64,000 bases of DNA from NCBI RefSeq assembly GCF_036785885.1, contig NC_092317.1, positions 33,469,329 through 33,533,328 of the forward strand, given 5' to 3'. Positions 46,815 to 58,000 of the stretch are shown here, piece after piece. This DNA is from Coffea arabica. Lineage: Eukaryota > Streptophyta > Magnoliopsida > Gentianales > Rubiaceae. Every line of letters starts with the position of its first letter. Positions within the stretch are counted from its first letter, which is position 1. The notes beneath the pieces were generated by a model, which was not told the DNA's origin, searched no databases, and saw only the letters and a list, made by a program, of their open reading frames with translations. The position numbers and the translations under genes are program-made.

Positions 46815-47619
46815 GTTGACACGATAAATGAGATCAGTATGTGATCTGTCTTTCCTAAGATTAGCAAAAAACTGATGGAGCATGTTAGGATAGTATGTGT
46901 TTGGAATGGTTAACAGATGGATCCATTTTTGGAATTCAAATAGGTTGAGAACGGGTTCAAGATCAAGCTTACGAAATTCGTAGGGAATTATGGTCCTCTG
47001 AGTGATGAAACCCTTCTGCGAAATGCATTCAAACCTGTCTCTGGCTTCATCGTCGATGAACTTGGGTAGAGGAGTGGGTTCAGTAGCAGTTTGAGTCTCA
47101 GGCTGCTCAGGCCGCTTTTTTTTCCACTATGCTGAGCAGATTGTGCAGCACTTTGGACACCAGACCTTGTCCTTGGTGATTTTCTGGTAGATGGTTCCTC
47201 ATTTTGCAGATCCTCAGCAGTTTTTCTGTATTCTGCTGATCCCTAGAAGGATCAACAGTTTGCTTTTCCTTGGACTGAGCAATGCTCTTCCTTTTTGCAG
47301 TCCTTTTACCCTTCCTGGGTGATTTGGTGACAGTTACATCTGCATTGGTGGGCTGCGCTGGTTCCTCTTTGTTGTCACTCACTGGATGCTCATCAGATTG
47401 CTGTTCCTCCATCTGCTCAATAGATGGTTCAGCAGATGGCTCTCTGGTCTGCACATTCTATTTTTTTCTTGCTGACTTTGTCGTTTTTCCACCACGATTT
47501 CCAGTTTTCTTCTTGGGTGATTTGATGGAAGGTTCAATGACTTGAACATCTTCATCCTCTTCATCATGCAGTTTGAAAGAGCGTTCGGCACTTACGGATC
47601 CCCCTCTGATCCTTACCAT
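46815..47619 (-). pseudogene. Env-like ORF of the copia element, N-terminal part
   Basis: The ATG at 47617-47619 opens a basic/acidic low-complexity region (MVRIRGGS, KSPKKKTGNRGGKTTK, KSPRKGKRTAKRKS). An in-frame TAG stands near 47460. After a one-base slip in an A-run near 47115 the frame continues as FIDDEARDRFECISQKGFI and EFQKWIHLLTIPNTYY, then reaches DLIYRVN at the solo LTR D site. The F-ECIS-KGFI block is characteristic of the plant env-like/putative transposon protein family. Basic stretches could be nuclear targeting signals (inference). The product would be broken. Confidence 0.62.
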
Positions 47620-47733
47620 GATTGAAATGCAGTGGTGTTTGTGTTGTGTGATGTAATGCAAATGAGTATCAAACGGTGAAAGAGTTCAGTATTAACTACA
47701 GTGGATGCACAAATTGTCCACAGAGAGTGAGTT

Positions 47734-48687
47734 TTAGTGACTTAGGGTTTTGGGTAGAAATTGGGATTTATAGTGTAGTTGGCGGTTGCGGGGAAGATAT
47801 GAAGTGCAATAAACACACAATAGGTGTGAGAAGGTGTCGGTCAGAGTAATTTGTTGGAACTTGTTCCAAAGAGAGGCGAATTTTGAATTTTGAACTGAGA
47901 GAGAATGTGAAGAGTTGCGTCCGAGATGAATGGTAAGAATGAACTGAATGATGCTGAGAATTTCTTTATAAGACTCAATTTTTGAGTGTTGGACGACCGA
48001 ACCAAATGAAGCATCCGACACAATCGTCCGAACCAAAATTTTTCTGGAAAAGGAATGAAGAACACTGTCCGACGTCCGTTCTAACTCATTGGACGTCCGA
48101 TAGAGAAAGGCCAGAGAAAAAACATAGAAACTTTTTTCTGAAACGACCAGTTTTGTTCTCAGATACACAAATTGATCCAGTGGGAGGGCTTTTGTGAGGA
48201 TATCAACAATTTGATCTTTAGAACAAACATATTGAACACAAATTGTACCCTTGTGGACAAGATCACGAATGAAATGATGCTTTATGTCTATGTGCTTAGT
48301 TCTAGAATGCTGAATGAGATTTTTTGTCAAATTGATGGCACTAGTGTTATCACAATACATAGGCACACAATTATACACCAAACCAAAGTCATTCAATGTG
48401 TTTTTCATCCACAACAGTTGAGCACAACAAGCACCAGCAGCAACATATTTAGCCTCAGTTGTAGACAATGAAATAGCATTCTGTTTTTTGCTAAACCAAG
48501 ACACTAAGCAATTTTCAAGAAAGTTACATATACCGGTTGTACTTTTTCTATCTACCCTACAGCTACCAAAGTCAGCATCAGAGAATCCACATAGAGGAAG
48601 TTCATGACACTTAGGATACCAAAGGCCAAAATTCAAGGTTCCTTATAGATATCTAAAAATCCTTTTTACCGCATTCAAATGTGATTC
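47734..48687 (-). pseudogene. RT end and RNase H of the copia element
   Basis: From the gypsy 2 insertion site the minus strand reads HLNAVKRIFRYL, a stop, then GFSDADFGSCRVDRKSTTG, SWFSKKQNAISLSTTEAKYVA, MYCDNTSAI, KHIDIKHHFIRD and DILTKALPLDQF. This is a copia RNase H in normal order. The frame stays open about 130 codons past the usual end, to 47734, which is odd. RNase H removes the RNA strand during reverse transcription. One stop near 48645 breaks the join to RT. Confidence 0.85.
47760..48105 (-). promoter_or_regulatory. Possible internal promoter ahead of the env-like ORF
   Basis: A cluster with CGGTCGTCC, TCGGATGC, CGGACGATT, ACGGACGTCGGAC and CGGACGTCC (47988-48101) lies upstream, on the minus strand, of CTTATAAAG (47964-47972) and of a second TATAAAT (47766-47772). 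The env-like ATG is at 47619. The same motif type and order, GGACGTCC cluster then TATA, occurs in the element's LTR. The region also lies inside an open frame extending RNase H, so it may instead be coding. Confidence 0.4.
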
Positions 48688-51600
48688 CGTGAGAACCTTG
48701 AAAAATATATACATATATATACATGTTGCATTTGCATTTTAGACTCTTAATAACTTTTATCATTATTGGTTCTTGAATAAGTATGTAAAAATAATTTTTA
48801 AGTTACAAATAATCTAGTTGTGCAAAATATTAAATTATTTAAATTTTTGCCAAGTTAAGTTAATAGTTCCTAATGTAGGTTATTTTATTTCTTTGATTTT
48901 GATTCTTTGAATTTCGATAGCTAATTTTAAGTGTTAATAACGTTAAGTGTCAACGGGAACCTAGAATTAAGACGAAATCGATTTTAGATCAAAACCTTTA
49001 TAATTACACTTAGGACGTTGAATCTCGATAATTGAATTTTTACGAGACTAGTACACTAGTAGGCTATCGAATTTCATTTGGGGTAAAATTTTGGAATTAG
49101 TTTACGAATGAGAACTTAAGTGGAAGGTCGAACAAGTTGTTAAAAGACCAAAGTAGCCTTCCTCCATTTCAAATTAACCATGCAGCCATGGAACCTCTTT
49201 AAACAAGCTTCAAATTCAAGCATTTCCATCCTTATCGGTTCCATTCTTCACACCAACATATAACACTTTCATCTAGCCGGTCCCATTTTCTTTTTATCTA
49301 CTCCACCATTCCACCATTCATAATGTCGGCTCACACTCCACTACCACACTCTCCTATATCATTTCCAATCCACCACAACATCAGCCTTCCATTTCCTTTT
49401 TCTGCTGCAATCCGAGAGTGATGTGAGAAAGTGAGAGAGCCGAACTTTTATTTCTTTCCTTTCTGTCCGTGAGCTATAAAAAAAAAAGAGAGACTTGTTG
49501 TTCTCATCCCTTCCATCCGTGAGCTGGTGAAGAGATTGAGTGCCAAACTTCCTCCATTCTAGTCGCAAGCTTGAGCAAGGGAGAGTTGGCGAGCTGCATT
49601 CTGGACTGCCCAGAGGAGTGAAATATTTCAACTCCTAGTCGTGTGTGTTGAGCTTCAAGCTAAGGTAAGTTCTGGACCTAGACTACTTGATTAGAGGTCG
49701 ATGATGTTGATTATAAGCATGCATGTGGGGGTTGTGCGGTTGGATGACAAATTAAGTCACAAGAAATCTGAATGTGAAGGAATTGGAGTTGCCGAGTTTG
49801 TAAGCTGGAAATTTGCAGCTTTAATTGGCCAATTTGTGGTAATCTGAGTTTAAATGTGGGTTTAGTTTACTAAAAACTGGATGATCAAGCTTTGCATGAG
49901 GTTAATCAACCTTGATTAAGCAAGAAAATTGAAGAAACACAAAATTTGCTTGCATGCAAGCCAACCGAGAGCCGACTTGGAAGAATTTCTGGTTGATTAG
50001 TGATTTTGATGTTGTCCGACCTTGATTTTGGATCAAAACTGATAGATAGCTGTTTATTTGGTCTTGCATGTAGCTGGTGAACCGTGATAAAAAAAAAAGG
50101 GAGGAAAAAAAAATCTGAATTCCTAGAGTTATTTGCTGGAATTTTTTTCCAGATTGTCCGAGGGAAGGAAATTGTGAAGAAATTACCGTGTAGCAAACTG
50201 TTTTATTGCCGAATGTGGAAGTTAGCTGATGACAGAATGAGTTGTGGCTTTTGGTTGAGTTATTCGTTGAAACTAGATGTTAATTGCTTTGGTGTACGCT
50301 GGACTGAATGTACCTTCAGTACTTAGAGCTTTAAGCAAGTGAAAGAATAGAATTTTTACTTAAAGCTTGAAGTAATATTGTTGGAAATTGTATATGGTTG
50401 CTGGCCGAATTAGTTGAGGCTTTTGGTGCGATTATTTTTCTGGAATTGTGTGTTATTTGTTTTGATTTAGGTTGGACAGATTATGAGCTATGTGTTTAGT
50501 GTTTCAAGCAAGTGAAAGATGGGGATTTGATGGACGTCTTGAATTGTCATTGCTGGAATTTTTCTTGGTTGACGAAAGAAGGGAAAAATCTGAATTTCTA
50601 GAGTGTTTATGAGTTAAGCTAACCGTGACTTTCTTTTATGTTTTGAATTAAATTTCTGGTTGATTGTTGTAAGGAATGATTGTTGGATGCTAAGAGCTAA
50701 TGATTGATGAAGCTCTTGCCATTTGAGTAATTTGTGCAAGAGTTAAATTCTTGGTGAAATTGTTTAAGTGGTTTGACCGAAATGTACTTGGAAGGTCCAT
50801 GAATTGTGATTTGGAATTGTTTTGATATCTTGGAATTCCTTTGTTTAATTCTGATTAGAATTGAATCTGTTGAGACCTAGGGCTAATGATTGATGAAACC
50901 CTAGTGAAATTGATGTTTGAATTATGTTTTTGCTATATTGGTGCCTTGGAATATAATGTGCAAATGAATTGGAATCGTGAAGTCCGTTTTGGTCCTGTGA
51001 ATTCGAGTGCTTTTGACCAAGCCTTATTGAATATTTTGTCCTAATCTCGAGCTATAGAAATTGAGTATAATACGATAATGCTAAAATTCAAGTGTCGGGA
51101 TTCTTTTAAAACCTTGCTAACTTGTTGATTCTTTTCCTTGCTTAAACTAGCTTTATTACTTTTAAGAAATAATTGCACTAACTTCCAAACTTTAAATTTT
51201 TCATAAAATTATTCCTGGCTAGTTATTTTAGTGGAAAATTGTTAAAAACACTAGATTTTAATAATTTTAAATGAAAGGTATAGAAAACTTGCTCGGCCAG
51301 AAAACTTGTTTGAATTAAATTGATTTTAGTTACCCTCTAGAAAGAAAAGTATCTTTAAAGAAACCATACGGAATATTCTATCACTTTTATTAGTTTAATT
51401 TTAAGAGAATTATTGATTTTTCTGAGAAAATAAACTAGTTATATACCAGATAATATTTTATATATAAATCAAGCGTTTGTATAGTAAAACTTATAATTTT
51501 TAAACTTGGTCTTTTAGGGTTTAGCGAGGACGTGGACTTCGATTCCCAACTTGACTTTTGAGCTTCATTTTTGGTGAGTGTCCGTGCTTGTTATATGATT

Positions 51601-52826
51601 AACTTGTTAAAGTGCTTTCTTGACTTGTTAGGTGATAATTGGAAAGTGGTTTTTCTGATCCATCAAAGTGGGCAGTGTGTACTTTATCGCGCTAGCCCTT
51701 TCGAGTGGTGACTTGCTTGAAATGTTTTCTCGAATATCTTGCTTGCACTAGTTAAGTACTGAGTGGGGAAATGTACCACACCTGAGGGTGGGAGGGCCTC
51801 TTATCCTAACTCAAGTACCAAAAACCCTGAAACCCCAGCTAAGTACTGAGTGGGGGAAAGTACCACACCTGAGGGTGGGAGGGTCTCTTATCCTAACTCG
51901 AGTACCAAAACCTTGCAACTGTTGACTGGAGCGTGGACTCGTCAACTAAACCACCAGGCAGGGGAATGTACCACTCCTTAGGGTGAGAGGGCCTCTTATC
52001 CTGACTTGGTAACCACTTGTTGTGACGTCGCTGGGTGAATCCCTCAACTAAGCTTTAAAAAGGTATACTCGAATAATACCAAACCCTCTCGTGAGAAGGA
52101 CGGGCCCGGTGGGAGTAAGTTGGTTGGAGCGTGTTAAGGAAAAATAACGAATCTACATGGACTCTAGATAGTGAGAGTTGACGGAGGGTCAACTGCGATT
52201 AATTGTGATCAAGCTTGTGGAAAATGGCTCCTGAGAGCCCTGTATCCTATTCTGTGCTGTTAAACGCTTTCCTACTTGTTGAATTTAAGCTTGGAGTTAT
52301 TATTTGCTATTTGTTTTATATGATTGCATGTTTGGGGCACCACTGAGCTTTGGCTCACCCCACGTTAATTGTTTTCCTGAACAGGTTTGGGCATTCGAGA
52401 GACTTGAAGTCTGCCTTTAGCTTTTGTAAATGTTATTTCGGATAGGACTATGTATCTTTAGTCTTGGGTTATCACTTGAAGCTGGAAAAGTGCAAACCCT
52501 AAGTTTTGACTTGTATGAATGTATTTGAACTTTATGAGTTCACTTTGTGGTTTGTAATGTATAAATGTAGTTATGTGTTAAACTCGTTGGAGGTGTACTT
52601 AAGAGTGAACGTTCGGACGTCCAATGGAAATGTTATCTCTGAAGTTAATGTGTTCCTAGTATTCGGGTCATTTAAAGATTTGGCTTGTTCGGGTAACGAA
52701 TGTTGTTTTGGAATAAGTTATACGTGGAAAGGGTTTAGTCGGTTTCCTTGCGTGAGTGTTGGCGAGGGGTGGGCAGGCGACCCGCCAACCCTCTGGTTCG
52801 CCTTAGGGAGAAGTGGGGCGGTCACA
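48688..52826 (+). repeat. 5' LTR of gypsy element 2
   Basis: It aligns base for base with 58547-62685. The first base is C instead of T (CGTGAGAACC against TGTGAGAACC), which places the boundary and reveals the GATTC duplication. It contains an 87-bp duplicated unit (starts at 51754 and 51841) and the family motifs GTGTACTTTATCGC, ATACTCGAATAATACC and GTTGACGGAGGGTCAAC. ORFs at 49906-50196 and 52506-52844 recur in the other LTR only because the LTRs are copies. Confidence 0.95.
51754..51930. repeat. 87-bp direct repeat in the gypsy 2 LTR
   Basis: AAGTACTGAGTGGGG starts at 51754 and 51841. A third, more diverged copy of the 'ggggaatgtaccac' part follows near 51962. The same arrangement recurs in the 3' LTR near 61614-61830. 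It corresponds in position and motif to the 111-bp repeats in the 3946-14922 element. Confidence 0.85.
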
Positions 52827-52828
52827 GG

Positions 52829-52841
52829 TGGTATCAGAGCC
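52829..52841 (+). other. Primer binding site of gypsy element 2
   Basis: TGGTATCAGAGCC lies two bases after the LTR end at 52826. It is the standard initiator Met tRNA complement of plant gypsy elements. Confidence 0.92.
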
Positions 52842-52998
52842 TAGGTTAGGAAAAGTATTTGAAAGATATATTAGATATGTTAGAAACCCTGAGACTTGTA
52901 AAAGTTAAGAAGTGAGTTGATTAGACATGTCTTAAGTAATACTTGAGCGAGTTAGCTATTTAAGTATTAATTTTTGGATTCTTGGTTATTTTGCAGGT

Positions 52999-53538
52999 AT
53001 GGAAAACGGAAACGGACATGCTAATGGTCACGGAGTGGCTAATGGACATGTAGAGCCTCTTAGGACTATCTCCTATAGGCTACGAGACGGGGGACCTCGT
53101 ATACGTTATACACCAGCTGATAGGTATCCCCGATGTCAGTGTAGGGTCACATATGCCTACCCTAACGAGTTAGTGCTGTCCTTAGACGACGAGCGTCGCC
53201 AGCTGAGGGACGCCAATCACACTTTGACCCAGGATGTCGAGGAGTTGAGTATCATGGTTGATACTCAGCTTGACCGCATAGCTGAGCTCAATCAGAGGTT
53301 AGCAGCCGAGAGGGCTAGGTCAGAGGCCGCTCGTGAGGAGTTAGGGAGACAGAGGTCTCGATTGACTCGAGTAGCTGAGGAGGTACGAGATAGGAGTGCG
53401 GGTATTAGGGCTGACGCCACTATGATGATAGATGAGGTCATGGGTATCATTCAGGGTACTGCTCAGGCGGGTGTTGAAGAGGATCCGGAGGAGGACCCTG
53501 AGGAGGACCCTGCTCTTGGCAACCCTGCTGAGGGTTAG
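52999..53538 (+). CDS. Extra ORF before gag in gypsy element 2 (coiled coil, acidic tail)
   Basis: This is an intact ORF of 179 residues starting 157 bp after the primer site. Order: a Gly/His/Asn-rich start, a Y-YP block with VLSLDDERRQL (about residues 54-72), a long charged helix with heptad-like spacing (about 75-140, for example AELNQRLAAERARSEAAREE), VAEEVRDRSAGIRAD, and an acidic repeated EEDP tail (about 161-170). The ORF at 37609-38199 in gypsy 1 is clearly homologous. I recognise no known domain. Unlike gag-pol in this element it has no premature stop. It could be an accessory particle or RNA-binding protein (inference), or a detached gag N-terminus. Confidence 0.65.
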   Translation: MENGNGHANGHGVANGHVEPLRTISYRLRDGGPRIRYTPADRYPRCQCRVTYAYPNELVLSLDDERRQLRDANHTLTQDVEELSIMVDTQLDRIAELNQRLAAERARSEAAREELGRQRSRLTRVAEEVRDRSAGIRADATMMIDEVMGIIQGTAQAGVEEDPEEDPEEDPALGNPAEG

Positions 53539-53879
53539 ACTAGGTTTGCTTTGCCTATAAATAGGTATCCAGGGATAGTTAGGGTGACACTAGTTTAGGT
53601 CACGGCATTTTGTCTAACTAGATGGCCTACTTTTGGGGCACTATATCCCTATTTTGGTTTAAGGGATTGTTTGTATATATCTGTTAAACTTGTGTGCCAT
53701 ACTCTTGGAAGGCACCCTAACTTGCTATTTGTATGAACCTTGTTATGTGATTATATGTTAAGTGTTTTACTTTTCTTTTCTTCAATGTTTGTGTTGATGT
53801 TAAAAAAAAATTTTTAAGGTAATTAATTAAAATACCCTTGCTTAATTGCTTTATTTTTATCAATAGGCATAACTAGGCT
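53539..53879 (+). other. Intron-like spacer between the extra ORF and gag
   Basis: The spacer is T-rich and AT-rich. It ends in TTTATTTTTATCAATAG, 13 bases before the gag ATG. This looks like a polypyrimidine tract and 3' splice site. The matching spacer in gypsy 1 ends in ATATAATTGGTTAG, nine bases before its gag ATG. No unique donor stands out; TAG|GTATCC near 53568 is one candidate. Confidence 0.4.
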
Positions 53880-55070
53880 ATGGATCGACGAGTTAGAGGT
53901 AGAGAACGTGAGAGAACAACTAGACAACACCCCGAGGTTGGTGGTGATATGGGACCTGAGGTCAATCAAGACCATGGTCAGGAGGGCGTGGTCGGAGACC
54001 CAGTGGCCACCGCGATCAATAGAATAACTGATGTCTTAGAGCGCATGACTGAGCACCAAGCCCTTAGGCCGGCGCATCACCAAGGAGGCCCAATCGATAC
54101 TGAGGATCGAGCATTGGAGAGATTCTTGAAGTTCTGACCTCCCAAGTTTTATGGAGGCCCAGAATCTGAGGTAGCAGAAGGTTGGTGGGAGAGGATCTCT
54201 GACATTTTTGCAGCTCTAAATTATACGGAGGAGAGGCAAGTGACTTTCGCAGCATTCCAGTTTGAGGGAGCTGCTCGTTCCTGGTGGAACCTAATTAGGG
54301 TCAATTGGGACAGGAACCATATTCCGAGGACCTGGGCGAACTTCACAAGGGAGTTCAACGCCAAGTTTCTACCCCCTCTCATCCAAGAGAAAAGAGAGGA
54401 TGACTTCATCAAGTGTAGGCAGGGGGCGGTGAGTGTCGCCGAATATGAGATCCAATTCACGAAATTGTCCCGTTTTGCTCCTGAATTGGTAGCCACGGAG
54501 CAAAGGCGTATAAGGAGGTTTGTGCAGGAACTAAACGTGAAAATTCAGGAAGGGTTAGCCACTGTTCGGATAGACACCTTTGCTGATGCTGTGGAGAGAG
54601 CTCAGAGGGTTGAAACTGCCAGAGCTCAAGTAAAATCCTTCCAGGCCAAGAAAAGATTTGGCCCTAGTAGCAGTCGGGAGCCGACTTATGCGAATGGTCC
54701 ACCGGCCAAAATGGGTCGAGGAATGGGTGGAATAAATAGTCCGGGAGCACCACGAGGTGCTCTAGTGAGAGGAGTTGGGGCAAGAGGTGCCAGGGGAAGA
54801 GATATCAGAACTAGAGGAGGACCAAGTGGAAGGAGTCAAACTAGGAACGCCCCGCAAGGAGGTCGTGTGACCACCCCTCAGGTAACTTGTGGGTATCGCA
54901 GGAAGGCTAGCCATACTGAGCACGGATGCTGGAGGAAAGAAGGAAAGTGCTTGAGGTGCGGAAGCAGCGAGCACCAGTTTGCCAGTTGTCCAAAAAACCA
55001 ACAAGGTAGTACCCCGAGTGCTAGACAAGCCAATTCTGGAGGAGGTAGGCCAAAAGTTCCTGCTAGGGTG
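53880..55070 (+). pseudogene. gag of gypsy element 2
   Basis: This is a basic Arg-rich N-terminus, then a capsid-like region with [43 protein letters not shown] and RRFVQELN. A Gly/Arg-rich linker follows, then a zinc knuckle [14 protein letters not shown] (54948-54989, CX2CX4HX4C). A preceding knuckle-like [14 protein letters not shown] has lost a Cys. A TGA stands at 54135-54137. The protein would package the RNA in cytoplasmic particles. It reads straight into pol without a frame change. Confidence 0.88.
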
Positions 55071-58000
55071 TACGCCATGGATGACCAACCCGTACCTGAT
55101 TCCTCGGAAGTCGTGGAAGGTACTCTTCCGATCTTTCACCGATTAGCTAGAATATTAATTGATCCTGGCGCAACTCATTCATTTGTGAATCCAATTTTTA
55201 TGTCCGGAATTGATGTACAACCTGTTAGATTACCCTTTGATCTTGAAGTTAGGACACCCATGGGTAATAAAAGTATAATCACTAGCCTGGCCTATAAGAA
55301 CTGCGAGTTCTGGGTTGGAGAACGTAAGATGCTAGTAGATCTAGTCAGTTTGGACATAAAAGGTTATGATGTTATCATAGGAATGGATTTCCTAACTCGT
55401 TACCATGCTAAGCTTGATTGTAGAGCAAAAGTAGTAGAATTTTGGATTCCCGGGGAAGCAACCCTGAAGTTAGATGTGAAAGGCAGGTTAGCATCGTATG
55501 CTATGATTTCGAGAATTCGGGCAAGAAAAATGTTGTACAAAGGAGCGCGAGGTTTCTTAGCCTTCCTGATTAACGCACCCAATGATCAAGTTAAGTTGGA
55601 AGATGTACCAGTGGTAAGGGAATTTTCAGATGTGTTTCCTGAAGAATTAAAAACATTACCTCCAGAGAGAGAAGTGGAGTTCAAGATTGATCTGGTGCCA
55701 GGAACGGCTCCGATTTCTAAGACTCCGTACCGAATGGCTCCTGCAGAGCTAAAAGAATTAAAAATTCAATTACAGGATCTATTGGAGAGAGGTTTTGTTA
55801 GAGAAAGTGATTCGCCATGGGGAGCACCTGTTCTATTCGTTAAGAAAAAGGATGGAAGTTTGAGGTTATGTATTGATTATCGAGAATTAAATGAACGTAC
55901 AATTAAAAACAAATACCCTCTACCTTTGATTGACAGCTTATTCGACCAGCTGCAAGGATCAGTAGTTTTCTCCAATCTGGATTTGAGACAAGGGTATTAT
56001 CAGTTGAAAATCAAGAAGGAAGACATACCTAAGACTGCTTTTAATACAAGATATGGGCATTTTGAGTTTGCAGTCATGCCATTTGGATTAACCAATGCAC
56101 CAGCTGCCTTCATGGATTTAATGCAGAGAGTCATTAAAAAGTACTTGGATCAGTTCGTAGTAGTCTTTATTGATGATATTCTAGTATATTCTAAGACTCG
56201 AGAAGAACATGCTAAACACTTGGAGATAGTTCTGCAGATCTTAAGGGAGCAAAAATTGTATGCTAAATTTAGCAAGTGCGAGTTTTGGCTGGAAGAAATT
56301 TCTTTTCTGGGACACAAAGTTTCTAAAGATGGAATTGCCGTGGATCCAGCAAAAGTTGAGGTAGTCACAATGTAGAAATAGCCAGAAACTCCAACAGAGG
56401 TTAGAAGTTTCCTGGGTTTAGCAGGTTACTACAGGCGGTTCATCAAGGATTTTTCGAAGATTGCTGGACCTATGACAGAGCTGACAAAGAAAAATAATAA
56501 GTTCATTTGGACTCCAAAGTACGAGTCAAGTTTTCAGGAGTTAAAGAAGCGCTTAACATCAACTCCTGTGTTGGCATTGCCTGACGGAGTAGAAAGTTAT
56601 GTCGTATACTCTGATGCCTCTAGGGAAGGTCTAGGATGCGTACTAATGCAAAAGGGTAAGGTAGTTGCCTATGCCTCTAGAAAATTGAAGCCTCACGAAC
56701 AAAATTACCTAACGCATGACCTAGAACTGGCTGCACTGGTTTTTGCCTTAAAGAAATGGAGACATTACTTGTACGGTGTGACCTTTGAAGTTTATACGGA
56801 CCACAAGAGCCTTAAGTACTTGTTCTCCCAAAAGGAATTGAATTTGAGATAGAGGCGATGGGTAGAATTTTTAGAGGATTATGATTGTTCTATCAACTAC
56901 CACCCTGAAAAAGCCAACGTGGTAGCAGACGCTCTAAGTAGAAAAGCCCAAGTAGCGGGGTTAATGGTAAAAGAATGGGACATGTTAGAAGAGGTTAGTA
57001 GTTGGAACCCTCGCTTGGAGAAATTGAAGATTTTATTTGGGAACCTGTCGTTGAAATCACCATTATTGGAGCGTATTAAGGAGGCACAGAAAACGGACCC
57101 TACAATCCAGAACAGGTTGGAGAAGTTGCAAAAGGGGGAAACCCTAGACTTTAAATTAGGGTCTGAAGGAGTGTTAAGGTTTCAAGATCGAATTGTGGTT
57201 CCAGTTGATGAAGAGTTAAGGAAAGAAATTCTGGAAGAATCACATCGATCGAGGTATACTATACACCCGGGAGTGAACAAAATGTATCGCGATGTGAAAG
57301 AGTTATACTGGTGGGACGGTTTGAAAAAGGACGTGGCAGAATTTGTACATAAATGTCTGATATGCCAACAAGTAAAAACTGAACATCAGAAACCTTCTGG
57401 TTTATTGCAGCCACTAGAAATTCCTGAATGGAAGTGGAAACACATAACCATGGATTTTGTAACAGGATTGCCTCGAAATCAAAAGGGATTTGATGCGATT
57501 TGGGTGATAGTTGACAGGCTTACCAAGTCCGCACATTTCCTACCTGTGAACATGAGTTTTTCTTTGGAAAAATTGGCCAAGTTGTACACAGAAGAGATCG
57601 TGAGATTGCATGGTATTCCTATAAGCATTGTATCTGATCGTGATCCAAGGTTTGTTTCACGTTTTTGACAGAAATTTCAAGAGACATTGGGGACCAAATT
57701 GAAGTTTAGTACCGCTTATCATCCCCAAACGGATGGGCAGTCAGAAAGGACAATTCAGACTTTGGAGGATATGCTGAGGTCATGTATATTGGATTTTGGA
57801 GGTAAATGGAGTCAGTATATGACCTTAGTAGAATTTGCCTATAATAACAGCTATCATGCTTCAATTCAAATGGCACCTTATGAGGCATTGTATGGGAGAA
57901 GGTGTCGATCTCCGATTCATTGGGATGAAGCAGGAGAGAAGAAAATTTTAGATCCAACGGTTATACCTTGGATGGAAGAAGCTCATGAGAAAGTGAAACT

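Noticed and set aside
49906..50196. Minus-strand ORF repeated at 59761-60054
   Set aside because: It is a duplicate carried by the LTR pair, frameshifted between the two copies and without protein-like features.
52506..52844. 112-residue ORF repeated at 62365-62706
   Set aside because: It appears twice only because it lies in the two LTRs of gypsy 2. It has no recognisable domain and crosses the LTR end.
54762..55139. Minus-strand ORF in gag of gypsy 2
   Set aside because: It is a shadow of the gag-pol frame, which carries clear gag and zinc-knuckle motifs on the plus strand.
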